DNA of 64,000 nucleotides, from NCBI GenBank assembly GCA_965367215.1, contig CBDUIJ010000001.1:8000-71999 (forward strand), in the 5' to 3' direction. A program made the position numbers and the translations under genes. A model generated the notes under the pieces. It saw only the letters and a program-made list of their open reading frames with translations. It made no database searches and was not told where the DNA came from. Below are positions 42,026-50,544 of this stretch, piece by piece (position 1 is the first letter of the stretch; each line of letters begins with the position of its first letter). The stretch is from Granulosicoccus sp965367215 (GTDB lineage Bacteria; Pseudomonadota; Gammaproteobacteria; Granulosicoccales; Granulosicoccaceae).

Positions 42026-43270
42026 TCAGGTCCTGTCCGAGTAACGCAGGTACAAGGCCGCGAGCACAGCAGCTGGCAGATAGAGATACTGTAGTAGTTG
42101 ATCATGCGGCAGCGGTATGACAAGCAATACAACAGCGAGCAATGAAAATGCGATGCCCAGCCAGAACTGGGAGCTGTAGCTTTTCACCAGCAGGTAGGAC
42201 TGGCTGCCGCTTCCCCTGGCAACGTCGAAAAAACGCTTGTTGAAGGCCAGCCGGAAAAAGGATGAAAAGAAGGTAATGAGGATCAGGGCTATCCACAGAC
42301 TGGGCCCCCCGGAGTCTCCATCCAGTGTGAAGCGCAATAGCCAGGAGCCGACATACAGCCAGACAGCTGCCCGATAAACCTGTCGTGACGCCAGCTGATC
42401 GATACGGTTCTTGATCAGGTAGAAGAGGGCGGCAAACACCAGGGCCAGTACGACCACGGCAAGACCCAGTCGACCGAAATCTTCCTGCACAACGAGGAAC
42501 AGTGTCAGCGTCCAGAAATGGCTTTCCAGATAGAGAAACAGTCCATCGACCGCAAACGCAGGTCGGGACCCGCGTTCATCCCGGAAGGCAAGGCTGCCGA
42601 ACAGGGACGCTGCACCAGTATCGCGCTCGGATGACAGCCGTTTCTGGCCGGGTTGCTTGCCCGCCAGGTGCAGATTGGCGACCAGGCTTGTGCCTGCGGA
42701 CAGAGCCAGCAGCCAGACGAAACCGCCGGTCTCCAGTAGCAGGCCGCCGAGCAGGATACCGACTTTCAGAAACACCATGACGAAGATCTGGAAGTTGCCG
42801 TACTGGCGTCCACTATCGTTTTCGCCAAGCTGTTGCAGAAACAGCGTGCGTTGTGTGGTCCAGAAGAATGCGTTGTAGAGGCCGTTGCAGAGGCCGAGCA
42901 CGGCCGCAGCGAACACCATGGCCGGCGTCGATATCGCATGGCTGGCGCCGGGCGGCGTGAACAGGGCCGCGCCGGGTACGGTCGTCAGCAGGCCGACCGC
43001 AGCAAGCAGCATCAATTCAAGCACAAAGGTCAGGGTGATCAGGTGTTTCAGGTGCCAGCGGCGAGCCAGCTTCTGCCACAGGCCGAGCGCCGCTGCGAAG
43101 CTGAGCCCGGATACGCCAATCAGCAGGGACAGGCCGGCAAGATCAAGCCCGTGTTGCCACAGGTACACGGGCAGGAAGAACGGCAGCAAGCCGATCAATA
43201 ATGAATGGGCACCCAGAAACAGGTAGAAGTAGCCCGGGCCAGAGTTGGCGGCCGGTAATCTCATTCCCAT
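42026..43270 (-). CDS. MFS transporter
   Basis: A 414-residue protein with about twelve hydrophobic helices, for example YLFLGAHSLLIGLLPFFLPVYLW at the N-terminus and SLLAVVLLVIPLPHDQL near the C-terminus. A cytoplasmic loop rich in charged residues (KQPGQKRLSSERDTGAASLF) lies in the middle. It lacks a recognisable drug-efflux motif C. Adjacent upstream genes are two ATP-grasp ligase-like proteins, so export or import of their product is a reasonable inference. No substrate can be assigned. Confidence 0.78.
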   Translation of the reverse strand: MGMRLPAANSGPGYFYLFLGAHSLLIGLLPFFLPVYLWQHGLDLAGLSLLIGVSGLSFAAALGLWQKLARRWHLKHLITLTFVLELMLLAAVGLLTTVPGAALFTPPGASHAISTPAMVFAAAVLGLCNGLYNAFFWTTQRTLFLQQLGENDSGRQYGNFQIFVMVFLKVGILLGGLLLETGGFVWLLALSAGTSLVANLHLAGKQPGQKRLSSERDTGAASLFGSLAFRDERGSRPAFAVDGLFLYLESHFWTLTLFLVVQEDFGRLGLAVVVLALVFAALFYLIKNRIDQLASRQVYRAAVWLYVGSWLLRFTLDGDSGGPSLWIALILITFFSSFFRLAFNKRFFDVARGSGSQSYLLVKSYSSQFWLGIAFSLLAVVLLVIPLPHDQLLQYLYLPAAVLAALYLRYSDRT

Positions 43271-43340
43271 GGGGTCAGCCTGCCAACCGTGTGATCGTCA
43301 GCTGGTGCGCAAGGCACGATGGTTGGCAACGGTTGCGGAG

Positions 43341-44249
43341 TCAGTAGATGTCGGAGTCCGCGACCACCAGAGAGTCCATTTCCTGATAGAAATCATCCAG
43401 ATTCTCACGCTCGCCATAACGCGGCGCGCTGTGCATGCGCGTATAGGGGCGGGAATTGACTTCAAGGAAGATGCAGCGCTGCTCGCGGTAATCCTTCTCG
43501 ATACCCTCTTCGAAAATGACGTCGATGCCGAAGAGCTTGGCGTCGAAGGCCTTGATGACTTTCAGGAAGAGTTCGCGATTCGCCTCGGGGATGGTTGACT
43601 GGTCGATGATCTCGATGACGCCGCCAGGTGCCAGTGCCACTCGATTGAAGGTGTAGACGCGCTCACCCTCGGCCGGCACGCTGTCGAGTGTCTTGCCATG
43701 GCGTCGCAGATAATCGACGGTTGTCTGTGACTTCGGTATGGGGTGAACCGTCGGGTACAGGCCCATTTTTTCACGCGTGGCGTTTTCAGCATCAATCAGG
43801 GTGCTGATGGAATCCTTGCCATTGCCATCGACGAACGGAGGGTAGCGGCGAATGACGGATACCAGTGAGTCACCGGTAGCCAGAACCCGGTAGTTGGCGC
43901 CAAGCAGATATTGTTCGACAATGCTGGTGGGCCACCAGACCTTGACCAGCAAGGCGGCTTTCCACAGTTCCCGGTAGTTGTTGATCGGGAAATGACTGCC
44001 ACGGGAAAATCCGCTGACATTGGGCTTGATGCACAGAGGGAAGCCATGTTCTCTGGCAAACAGATGCGCTTTCCAGGGATTCAGAAACAGAGTGCCACGG
44101 GCATGGGGAATGTCATGCCGGGCAAACATTTCGCGAGCCTGCCTTTTGGAACGGCTGGCTTTTCTGACTTGTAATGAGTTGTAGTTGCTACAGCCAGCCA
44201 TGTACTTCTGGCTGACCCAGCTATAAATCAGCGCTTTGATTGATTTCAC
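43341..44249 (-). CDS. ATP-grasp ligase-like protein 1
   Basis: A 302-residue ATP-grasp protein. After SRSKRQAREMFARHDIPHARGTLF, the nucleotide-binding Lys lies in FPLCIKPNVSGFSRG, and the metal/phosphate segment in IFLEVNSRPYTRMHSAPRYGE (Glu and Asn). FGIDVIFEEGI and TSIVEQYLLGANYRVLATGDSLV match the cyanophycin-synthetase and glutathione-synthetase-like subgroup. Such enzymes join a carboxylate to an amine or thiol through an acylphosphate. Its ATG overlaps the upstream ATP-grasp stop by four bases, so the two are made together and may form a pair acting in sequence. Confidence 0.8.
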   Translation of the reverse strand: MKSIKALIYSWVSQKYMAGCSNYNSLQVRKASRSKRQAREMFARHDIPHARGTLFLNPWKAHLFAREHGFPLCIKPNVSGFSRGSHFPINNYRELWKAALLVKVWWPTSIVEQYLLGANYRVLATGDSLVSVIRRYPPFVDGNGKDSISTLIDAENATREKMGLYPTVHPIPKSQTTVDYLRRHGKTLDSVPAEGERVYTFNRVALAPGGVIEIIDQSTIPEANRELFLKVIKAFDAKLFGIDVIFEEGIEKDYREQRCIFLEVNSRPYTRMHSAPRYGERENLDDFYQEMDSLVVADSDIY

Positions 44250-45121
44250 GGTTGTATGTAGTGCTCGCCGATCTTGGGCGTTGTATTGTTGGTAGTGACG
44301 GTGCTGGTCGCGCGGGATTTTCCACGGCCGTACAACATCATGCGGGCAAAGATTGGCTGGGGGTTTTCCACCGGGGTGATCATTCGGGTGGCCTTTGCCA
44401 GGCTCATCATGGCAGAGCGGATGAATTTCCAGCGCTGTTCCCAGCTGTAGTCGCGATCCAGCAGGTTGATGGGCATCGGCAGGAACAGGTTGATCTCGAT
44501 GACATGGAAGTTGCCGGCAACCAGCTCTTCATTGGAATCGGCTCTGACACTCATTCGGCTGATGCCGAACTCTCCAACCTGAGACAGGTAAGCTGCCACG
44601 ATATCCTGTTGTTCTGCAGAGAACTGATTGCTGATATCGACATAGCGCGTATGCAGGTTGTTCTTGCTGTTGATCGGGAATTGTTCGCGATCGTTGACCG
44701 CTTCGGTAATGGTCAGAACATCGTGCTTGCCGTCACTGCGATTGGCATCGATGCTGAATATCTCGTACTCACGCTTGCCGGGGGCTGCTTGCTGAATCAG
44801 ATAGCGCTGGGGCTCTGAACGCAGGGAGGCCCGCAGTCGGACCAGCTGCTCGGCATCATCCACGCGGTGTATGCCATGCGCGTTCTGACCCCATTCGGGT
44901 TTCAGGAATACCGGGTAGGTCGTGGGTATGACCGCATCAGAATCGATGCTCTGCGGCAGACGCCAGCGATCCGGAATCAGCGCATCCAGTGAAAGCTTCG
45001 AAAAGATGCCGTGTTCGGCCGAAAAATAGCGTGCATTGAGCTGCCAGTATCGCCAGGGCGCGGTACCTGTGCGCGCGCAGCACAGGATGTAGGTTACAAC
45101 CATGATTATGGTGATATGCAT
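44246..45121 (-). CDS. ATP-grasp ligase-like protein 2 with hydrophobic N-terminus
   Basis: The 291-residue protein opens with a hydrophobic stretch (MHITIIMVVTYILCCARTG) that may be a membrane anchor. ATP-grasp features follow: YPVFLKPEWGQNAHGI (nucleotide Lys), YLIQQAAPGKREYEIFSIDA and FHVIEINLFLPMPINLLD (metal-binding Glu and Asn). The fold is divergent and the subfamily unknown. The C-terminal tail is rich in Thr and Asn. An alternative start is MVVTYIL at residue 7. It pairs with the overlapping downstream ATP-grasp gene and a transporter. Confidence 0.7.
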   Translation of the reverse strand: MHITIIMVVTYILCCARTGTAPWRYWQLNARYFSAEHGIFSKLSLDALIPDRWRLPQSIDSDAVIPTTYPVFLKPEWGQNAHGIHRVDDAEQLVRLRASLRSEPQRYLIQQAAPGKREYEIFSIDANRSDGKHDVLTITEAVNDREQFPINSKNNLHTRYVDISNQFSAEQQDIVAAYLSQVGEFGISRMSVRADSNEELVAGNFHVIEINLFLPMPINLLDRDYSWEQRWKFIRSAMMSLAKATRMITPVENPQPIFARMMLYGRGKSRATSTVTTNNTTPKIGEHYIQP

Positions 45122-45379
45122 GTCGACCTACTACTGACTCCGTGGTACTTGGGCAGAAATCCCGCAACTCGCAATATTACAGTGTCATGGTATGTCACTG
45201 CCACTGCCTGGAGGCTCTGGCGGCTTGCAATATCGTTACCCGACGTAAAATTGTAGATACTCGATCTCATTGGCGGTTGTGAGCCGTTTGAGCCGGGAAG
45301 GTTCCGTTGTGGGGATGATCCGGTTATTTCAGGGCGAGGCTAACGTGACTGCAGTCTCATCGTTCGGGGATTGCAATAT

Positions 45380-45928
45380 TCACCGCGGGTTCAACTCTGG
45401 CAGGCTGATGGTCAATTCACCGCGACGGTGCAACAGCTCGTAGTGTCGCAGAAAGTTCATGCCCAGTAAGGCCGTGTTGCCCTCCAGGCCCGGGTTGATG
45501 TGCGCTGTCACGTTATATTGAGTGAAAGGGCCGATGGTGAGCTTGTCGAGCTGTGTCCGATAGACTCGGGTGCTGCCATTGGCTGTCATGACGTCGAAGG
45601 GCCTGCCTTGCGGCAGGTTCATGGTTCTCGCCACCACGCCGGGTATGCTGATTCCCGAGGCGCCTGTATCGATCAGGAACAAGACTTCTTCGTCATTGGC
45701 GCTACCGCTGAGTGCGAACTGGCCGTACCGGTCGGCTTTCAGAACCAGTGTTTGCCGGCCGCTACCGTCACTTGACCATTGCGGGGCCTTGTCAGCCTTT
45801 CGGGCGTCCAGCCAGCCTTGTGCCAGCCATGTGCCGCCACCCAGAACCAGTACCCAGAGCAGGGCGATCATCACGCCTGCGATGCGGTGACTCTCATCAT
45901 GTGTCGAATCTGGCTTGCTATCTGACAT
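45380..45928 (-). CDS. Membrane-anchored retropepsin-like aspartic protease (clan AA)
   Basis: A 182-residue protein with one transmembrane helix near residues 18-37 (GVMIALLWVLVLGGGTWLAQG) and a C-terminal pepsin-like half. The catalytic motif is FLIDTGASGISIP near residue 85; YRTQLDKLTIGPF and GNTALLGMNFLRHYEL match the TIGR02281-type family of single-domain aspartic proteases, which must dimerise. The catalytic domain should face the periplasm. Its start codon overlaps the -35 region of the divergent fusA promoter. It lies 258 bases upstream of the ATP-grasp genes on the same strand; a link is possible but unproven. Confidence 0.85.
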   Translation of the reverse strand: MSDSKPDSTHDESHRIAGVMIALLWVLVLGGGTWLAQGWLDARKADKAPQWSSDGSGRQTLVLKADRYGQFALSGSANDEEVLFLIDTGASGISIPGVVARTMNLPQGRPFDVMTANGSTRVYRTQLDKLTIGPFTQYNVTAHINPGLEGNTALLGMNFLRHYELLHRRGELTISLPELNPR

Positions 45929-45951
45929 TGCATCCCAAAATTGGGTAGAAT
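45922..45951 (+). promoter_or_regulatory. Promoter of fusA
   Basis: CTGACA (45922-45927), 18 bases, TAGAAT (45946-45951), followed by TGTGGGTTTA. The -10 box and following stretch match the rplM promoter closely, suggesting the same control. The -35 overlaps the start of the divergent protease gene. The leader before fusA is about 185 bases. Confidence 0.65.
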
Positions 45952-46140
45952 TGTGGGTTTACCGCGTCAGGCATCTTCTCGAACCATTTTGCGTCTGATT
46001 CACGGCACCGATGGCAAGCAGTCAACTGCGAGTCATCGGCCAGTGATCAGGGTATCGGGTTTCGGAGGCTTAACCTGTAGCGGGTCCCAGCAAGGTAACG
46101 TCCGGGTTAGAACAAGACACCGGGCCATTAATCCCAGACC

Positions 46141-48237
46141 GTGAGCACCAAGATGACTGAGCTTTCACACTACCGCAACATCGGCATTTTTGCCCACGTT
46201 GATGCGGGCAAAACCACAACCACAGAGCGTATCCTGAAGCTCACGGGCAAGATTCACAAGACCGGTGAAGTTCATGATGGCGAAGCCACCACTGACTTCA
46301 TGGCACAGGAGCAAGAGCGCGGTATAACTATCCAGTCGGCTGCTACCAGCTGTGAATGGGATGGTCACCGGTTCAACGTCATCGATACTCCGGGACACGT
46401 TGACTTCACCATCGAAGTGTACCGTTCACTGAAAGTACTCGACGGCGGCGTCGGTGTCTTCTGCGGTTCCGGTGGTGTAGAGCCACAATCCGAAACAAAC
46501 TGGCGCTATGCCAACGAATCAGAAGTTGCACGAATCATCTTCGTCAACAAGCTGGATCGTATGGGTGCCGATTTCTATCGCGTCGTCAAGCAGGTCAAGG
46601 ACGTTCTGGCCGCACGCCCATTGGTCATGGTCCTGCCTATCGGCACGGAAGATGACTTCGTTGGCGTGGTCGATCTGCTGACTGAAAAAGCCTGGGTCTG
46701 GGATGATTCCGGAAACCCGGAGAACTATTCCATCGAAGAAGTGCCTGCCGATATGGTCGAGCTGGTTGCCAAGTACCGCGAAGAGCTGGTTGAAAGCGCC
46801 CTGGAAATGGACGATGAAGCCATGGAGAAGTACTTCGAAGGTGAAGAGCCGGATATCGAAACCCTGCAGCGCTGCATTCGCAAGGGCACTATCGACCTTG
46901 TCTGGTTTCCTACGTTCTGTGGATCCGCGTTCAAGAACAAGGGCATGCAGCCCATGCTCGACGGCGTTGTTGCCTACCTGCCAAGCCCGACCGAAGTCAA
47001 GCCACAGCCTGAAGTCGATCTGGAAGGTGTTGAAACCGGTGAATTCGCCATCGTTGATCCGAACAAGCCTTTGCGTGCATTGGCGTTCAAGATCATGGAT
47101 GACCGTTACGGTGCACTGACCTTCATTCGTATCTACTCCGGAAAGATTGCCAAGGGCGATACCGTCCTCAACACCTTTACGGGCAAGACCGAGCGAATTG
47201 GTCGAATCGTGGAAATGAACGCTGAAGATCGCATCGAGCGTGATTCTGCACAGGCTGGCGACATCGTTGCTGTTCTGGGCATGAAGAACGTGCAGACGGG
47301 TCACACACTGGCTGATCCCAAGCATCCTGCCACGCTCGAGCCAATGGTATTTCCTGATCCGGTCATCTCCATCTCGGTTTCACCCATCGACAAGGCGGGT
47401 TCCGAGAAGCTGGGTGTGGCCATCGGCAAGATGGTTGCAGAAGATCCTTCATTCCGCGTCATGACTGACGAAGAAAGTGGTGAGACCATCCTCATGGGAA
47501 TGGGCGAGCTGCATCTGGACATCAAGATCGACATCCTGAAGCGTACTCACGGTGTTGAAGTTGAAGTCGGCAAGCCTCAGGTGGCCTACCGTGAAACCAT
47601 CACGCAGGTTATCGAAGATACCTACACGCACAAGAAGCAGTCTGGTGGTTCTGGTCAGTACGGTCGTATCGACTACACCATCGAGCCTGGCGAGCCAGGT
47701 ACCGGTTTCGAATTCGAATCCAAGGTCACAGGCGGTAACGTTCCTCGCGAATACTGGCCAGCGGTCGAGAAGGGCTTCAAGTTGTCCATGCATGAAGGTG
47801 TCCTCGCGGGCTACCCACTGCTCGACTTCCGCGTCGTACTGAAAGACGGTGCCTTCCACGCAGTTGACTCCAGTGCGCTGGCGTTTGAAATTGCTGCCAA
47901 GGGTGCTTATCGTCAGTCGATTCCGAAGGCAGGTCCTCAGATCATCGAGCCGGTCATGAAGGTGGATGTGTTCACACCTGAAGATCACGTGGGTGATGTC
48001 ATCGGTGACCTCAACCGTCGTCGTGGCATGATCAAGTCGCAGGAGCCGGGTGCAACAGGTGTCCGCATCAAGGCAGATGTGCCTTTGTCAGAGATGTTTG
48101 GCTACATCGGTGATCTGCGTACCATGACTTCCGGTCGTGGCCAGTTCTCCATGGAGTTCAGCCACTACAACGCATGCCCCAAGAACGTGGCAGACGTGGT
48201 CATCAAGGAAGCTCAGGAACGCAAGGCGGCGAAGTAA
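46141..48237 (+). CDS. fusA: Translation elongation factor G (FusA2/FusB-like copy)
   Basis: The 698-residue GTPase has all G motifs: AHVDAGKTTTTE, ERGITIQSAATS, DTPGHVDFT and VNKLDRMGAD. Later domains include GMGELHLDI, KQSGGSGQYGRIDY and GDLNRRRGMI. It moves tRNAs and mRNA during translation. The gene is not next to rpsL, rpsG or tuf, and its domain IV residues (SGGSGQYGRIDYTIEPGEPG) resemble the second EF-G copy of vibrios and pseudomonads, so it is probably a paralog of the str-operon EF-G. The start is GTG 46141 or ATG 46153; neither has a strong Shine-Dalgarno. Confidence 0.93.
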   Translation: MSTKMTELSHYRNIGIFAHVDAGKTTTTERILKLTGKIHKTGEVHDGEATTDFMAQEQERGITIQSAATSCEWDGHRFNVIDTPGHVDFTIEVYRSLKVLDGGVGVFCGSGGVEPQSETNWRYANESEVARIIFVNKLDRMGADFYRVVKQVKDVLAARPLVMVLPIGTEDDFVGVVDLLTEKAWVWDDSGNPENYSIEEVPADMVELVAKYREELVESALEMDDEAMEKYFEGEEPDIETLQRCIRKGTIDLVWFPTFCGSAFKNKGMQPMLDGVVAYLPSPTEVKPQPEVDLEGVETGEFAIVDPNKPLRALAFKIMDDRYGALTFIRIYSGKIAKGDTVLNTFTGKTERIGRIVEMNAEDRIERDSAQAGDIVAVLGMKNVQTGHTLADPKHPATLEPMVFPDPVISISVSPIDKAGSEKLGVAIGKMVAEDPSFRVMTDEESGETILMGMGELHLDIKIDILKRTHGVEVEVGKPQVAYRETITQVIEDTYTHKKQSGGSGQYGRIDYTIEPGEPGTGFEFESKVTGGNVPREYWPAVEKGFKLSMHEGVLAGYPLLDFRVVLKDGAFHAVDSSALAFEIAAKGAYRQSIPKAGPQIIEPVMKVDVFTPEDHVGDVIGDLNRRRGMIKSQEPGATGVRIKADVPLSEMFGYIGDLRTMTSGRGQFSMEFSHYNACPKNVADVVIKEAQERKAAK

Positions 48238-48263
48238 TCAGCCGTAACGTTTTGGTGAGATGA

Positions 48264-48292
48264 GAGGCGCCCCGAGAGGGGCGCCTTTTTTT
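48264..48292 (+). terminator. Intrinsic terminator of fusA
   Basis: AGGCGCCCC and GGGGCGCCT pair around GAGA and run into an eight-base T-tract, 26 bases after the stop codon. Confidence 0.95.
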
Positions 48293-48355
48293 TGTCCGCT
48301 GATCAGGCTGTCTGGAGCGGCGTGGCCAGGCTCGCAACGAGTTTTTGCGAGACTC

Positions 48356-49408
48356 TCAGAAATCGATGATGGACGCTTTCAATGCCTTGGCCACCGCATG
48401 CAGGCGGTTGGCAGCGTTCAGCTTGCGGGTGGCGTTTCGCAGATGGTAGATGATGGTGCTTTCCGTCACTCCGAGTATCTGGCTGATTTCCCAGGAAGTC
48501 TTGCCTTTGGCAGCCCAGTTCAGGCATTCGCGTTCCCGGGCGCTGATATGGCTGTCTCCGACAGCATCGCCGGTCTTTTCATTCCTGTCGCGAACGCTGT
48601 GGCGTGACACGACCCGTGGTTGGCTGAGGCTCGGGTCATCGTCTTCTGCGGAACGTGTGTTGACGTTGTTGATCAGGTTCATGACACGCTGAGCTGCGCT
48701 CTGGCCCACATGGGCAAGGGGCAGGTGCATGGTGCTCAGAGCGGGGCGCGTATGGGCTGCCTCGTAATGATCTCCGCAGCCGATCAGTGAAATGTCGTCA
48801 GGGACACGAATGCCGTTTTCCTGGCAAACGCGCAAGGCGCCAATCGCCATTCGATCATTGAGCAGGAAAATGGCGGTCGGTGTCACCTTGGAGGCCAGCA
48901 GGATATTCATGGCGCTGGCTCCACCTTCTTCGTCCATGGACGATTCCAGCGTCTGTAATTTCACGTCACGCCCCTGAGGGCTGTTGATGGGCTGCATGAA
49001 GCCTTCGACGACATGCTGGATACTGAAACGGTAGAGCGGGCCGGACACCAGGGCGATACGCCTGTGACCTGTCTTCAGCAGGTGAGCTGCCGCCAGTTTG
49101 CCGGTCTGCGTGTTGTGAACATTGGCCAGGACCACATTCTTGCGCGTGCTGATCAAACGCGCCAGCTGATCGTTGGACAGGCAGTCCGAGTGGAGAATGA
49201 TTCCGTCACAGGCACTGCGAGAGAGAATATGCCAGGCAGTCTTCTCTGCACGCATGCTGCGCCCGGCCGATACCACCACGGTTTCGAAGCCGTTGGCCTC
49301 GAGTTTGGCGACGGCCGCGTCTACCAATGGTGCCAGACTGGAGGCGCCTGTGAGTTCAGCCATGATGCCAACCCGCCGGCTGGTGGGGGGCAGAAGTCTG
49401 TCAGACAT
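48356..49408 (-). CDS. LacI-type sensor domain fused to LuxR-type DNA-binding domain
   Basis: The 350-residue protein begins with a periplasmic-binding-protein fold of the LacI/GalR sensor type: RVGIMAELTGASSLAPLVDAAVAKLEANGFETVVVSAG, then GHRRIALVSGPLYRFSIQHVVEGFM, TAIFLLNDRMAIGALRVCQENGIRVPDDISLIGCGD and RPALSTMHLPLAHVGQSAAQRVM. It lacks the N-terminal LacI helix-turn-helix. Instead a LuxR-type HTH ends the protein (residues about 290-345): SARERECLNWAAKGKTSWEISQILGVTESTIIYHLRNATRKLNAANR, close to the quorum-regulator type. It is probably a small-molecule-responsive regulator. The ATG at 49408 was preferred to a GTG nine codons upstream; neither has a clear ribosome site. Confidence 0.85.
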   Translation of the reverse strand: MSDRLLPPTSRRVGIMAELTGASSLAPLVDAAVAKLEANGFETVVVSAGRSMRAEKTAWHILSRSACDGIILHSDCLSNDQLARLISTRKNVVLANVHNTQTGKLAAAHLLKTGHRRIALVSGPLYRFSIQHVVEGFMQPINSPQGRDVKLQTLESSMDEEGGASAMNILLASKVTPTAIFLLNDRMAIGALRVCQENGIRVPDDISLIGCGDHYEAAHTRPALSTMHLPLAHVGQSAAQRVMNLINNVNTRSAEDDDPSLSQPRVVSRHSVRDRNEKTGDAVGDSHISARERECLNWAAKGKTSWEISQILGVTESTIIYHLRNATRKLNAANRLHAVAKALKASIIDF

Positions 49409-49560
49409 CACGGAATCAGTGGCCTGCAGGTACACGAAGGGGGGTAGATTGCCGGTTGTGAGCGTTCAGATTATTTTTAACCGCAGAACCTTCCATGTGG
49501 GTGCCTGTGCGTTGCTGTACGTGTAGGATAACGTCTTTATCAAGCACATTGCCCGGTACC

Positions 49561-50544
49561 ATGCTCGACTCCACACTAAACGATGCGTCAGATAACCTTC
49601 TGCTACCCGATACAACGGTTTCCGTCAGGGAAGTCTTCGGGCTGGACGTTGACCTCATGGTACCTGCCTACTCGAATCATACCGAGCGGGTGCCTGATAT
49701 AGACCCATCCTATCTGTTTGATTTCCGCACGACAATGGCCATCCTGTCGGGCTTTGCCAATGACTGGCGAGTGCTGATCTCGGGATTCCACGGAACGGGT
49801 AAATCCACCCATATCGAACAGGTGGCTGCCAGGTTGAACTGGCCCTGTCTGCGAATCAATCTCGACAGTCACGTCAGCCGCATCGATCTGATCGGCAAGG
49901 ATGCAATCGTGCTGCGAGATGGCAAGCAGGTGACGGAATTTCAGGATGGCATCCTGCCCTGGGCCTACCAGCGCAATGTTGCTCTGGTTTTCGATGAATA
50001 CGATGCCGGACGTCCTGATGTGATGTTTGTCATTCAGCGCGTGCTGGAGTCCTCCGGTCAACTGACTCTGCTCGATCAGAGCCGGGTGATCAAGCCGCAT
50101 CCGGCGTTTCGTTTCTTTGCCACGGCCAATACGGTCGGTCTGGGCGATACGACCGGCCTCTATCATGGCACCCAGCAGATCAATCAGGCACAGATGGATC
50201 GTTGGTCCGTGACAACCATTCTCAACTACCTGCCACCGGATCAGGAAGCCAAGGTGGTGCTGGCCAAGGCGCCGCATCTGCAGGACGAGGCTGGTGAGAA
50301 ACTGGTCCATCAGATGGTTGCACTGGCTGGTCTGACCCGCAGCGCATTTCGCAACGGCGATCTGGCGACGGTCATGAGTCCGCGGACGGTCATTACCTGG
50401 ACCCAGAACCTGACCTTCTTCAAGGATGTCGGACTGGCTCTCGAGTTGGCTTTCGTCAACAAGTGCGATCCGGCCGAGCGCGCATTGCTCGGTGAACTGT
50501 ATCAGCGTGTCTTTGGTGAGGAGCTTCCGGACATTGGCGTCTGA
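49561..50544 (+). CDS. cobS: Cobaltochelatase subunit CobS
   Basis: The 327-residue AAA+ protein is very close to CobS: VSVREVFGLDVDLMVPAYS, VLISGFHGTGKSTHIEQVAARLNWPC (Walker A), NLDSHVSRIDLIGKDAIVL, VALVFDEYDAGRPDVMFVIQRVLE (Walker B) and FFATANTVGLGDTTGLYHGTQQINQAQMDRWS. With CobT it forms the ATPase motor that, together with CobN, inserts cobalt in the aerobic cobalamin pathway. The ATG at 49561 matches the family start. cobT begins within its last codons. Confidence 0.93.
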   Translation: MLDSTLNDASDNLLLPDTTVSVREVFGLDVDLMVPAYSNHTERVPDIDPSYLFDFRTTMAILSGFANDWRVLISGFHGTGKSTHIEQVAARLNWPCLRINLDSHVSRIDLIGKDAIVLRDGKQVTEFQDGILPWAYQRNVALVFDEYDAGRPDVMFVIQRVLESSGQLTLLDQSRVIKPHPAFRFFATANTVGLGDTTGLYHGTQQINQAQMDRWSVTTILNYLPPDQEAKVVLAKAPHLQDEAGEKLVHQMVALAGLTRSAFRNGDLATVMSPRTVITWTQNLTFFKDVGLALELAFVNKCDPAERALLGELYQRVFGEELPDIGV

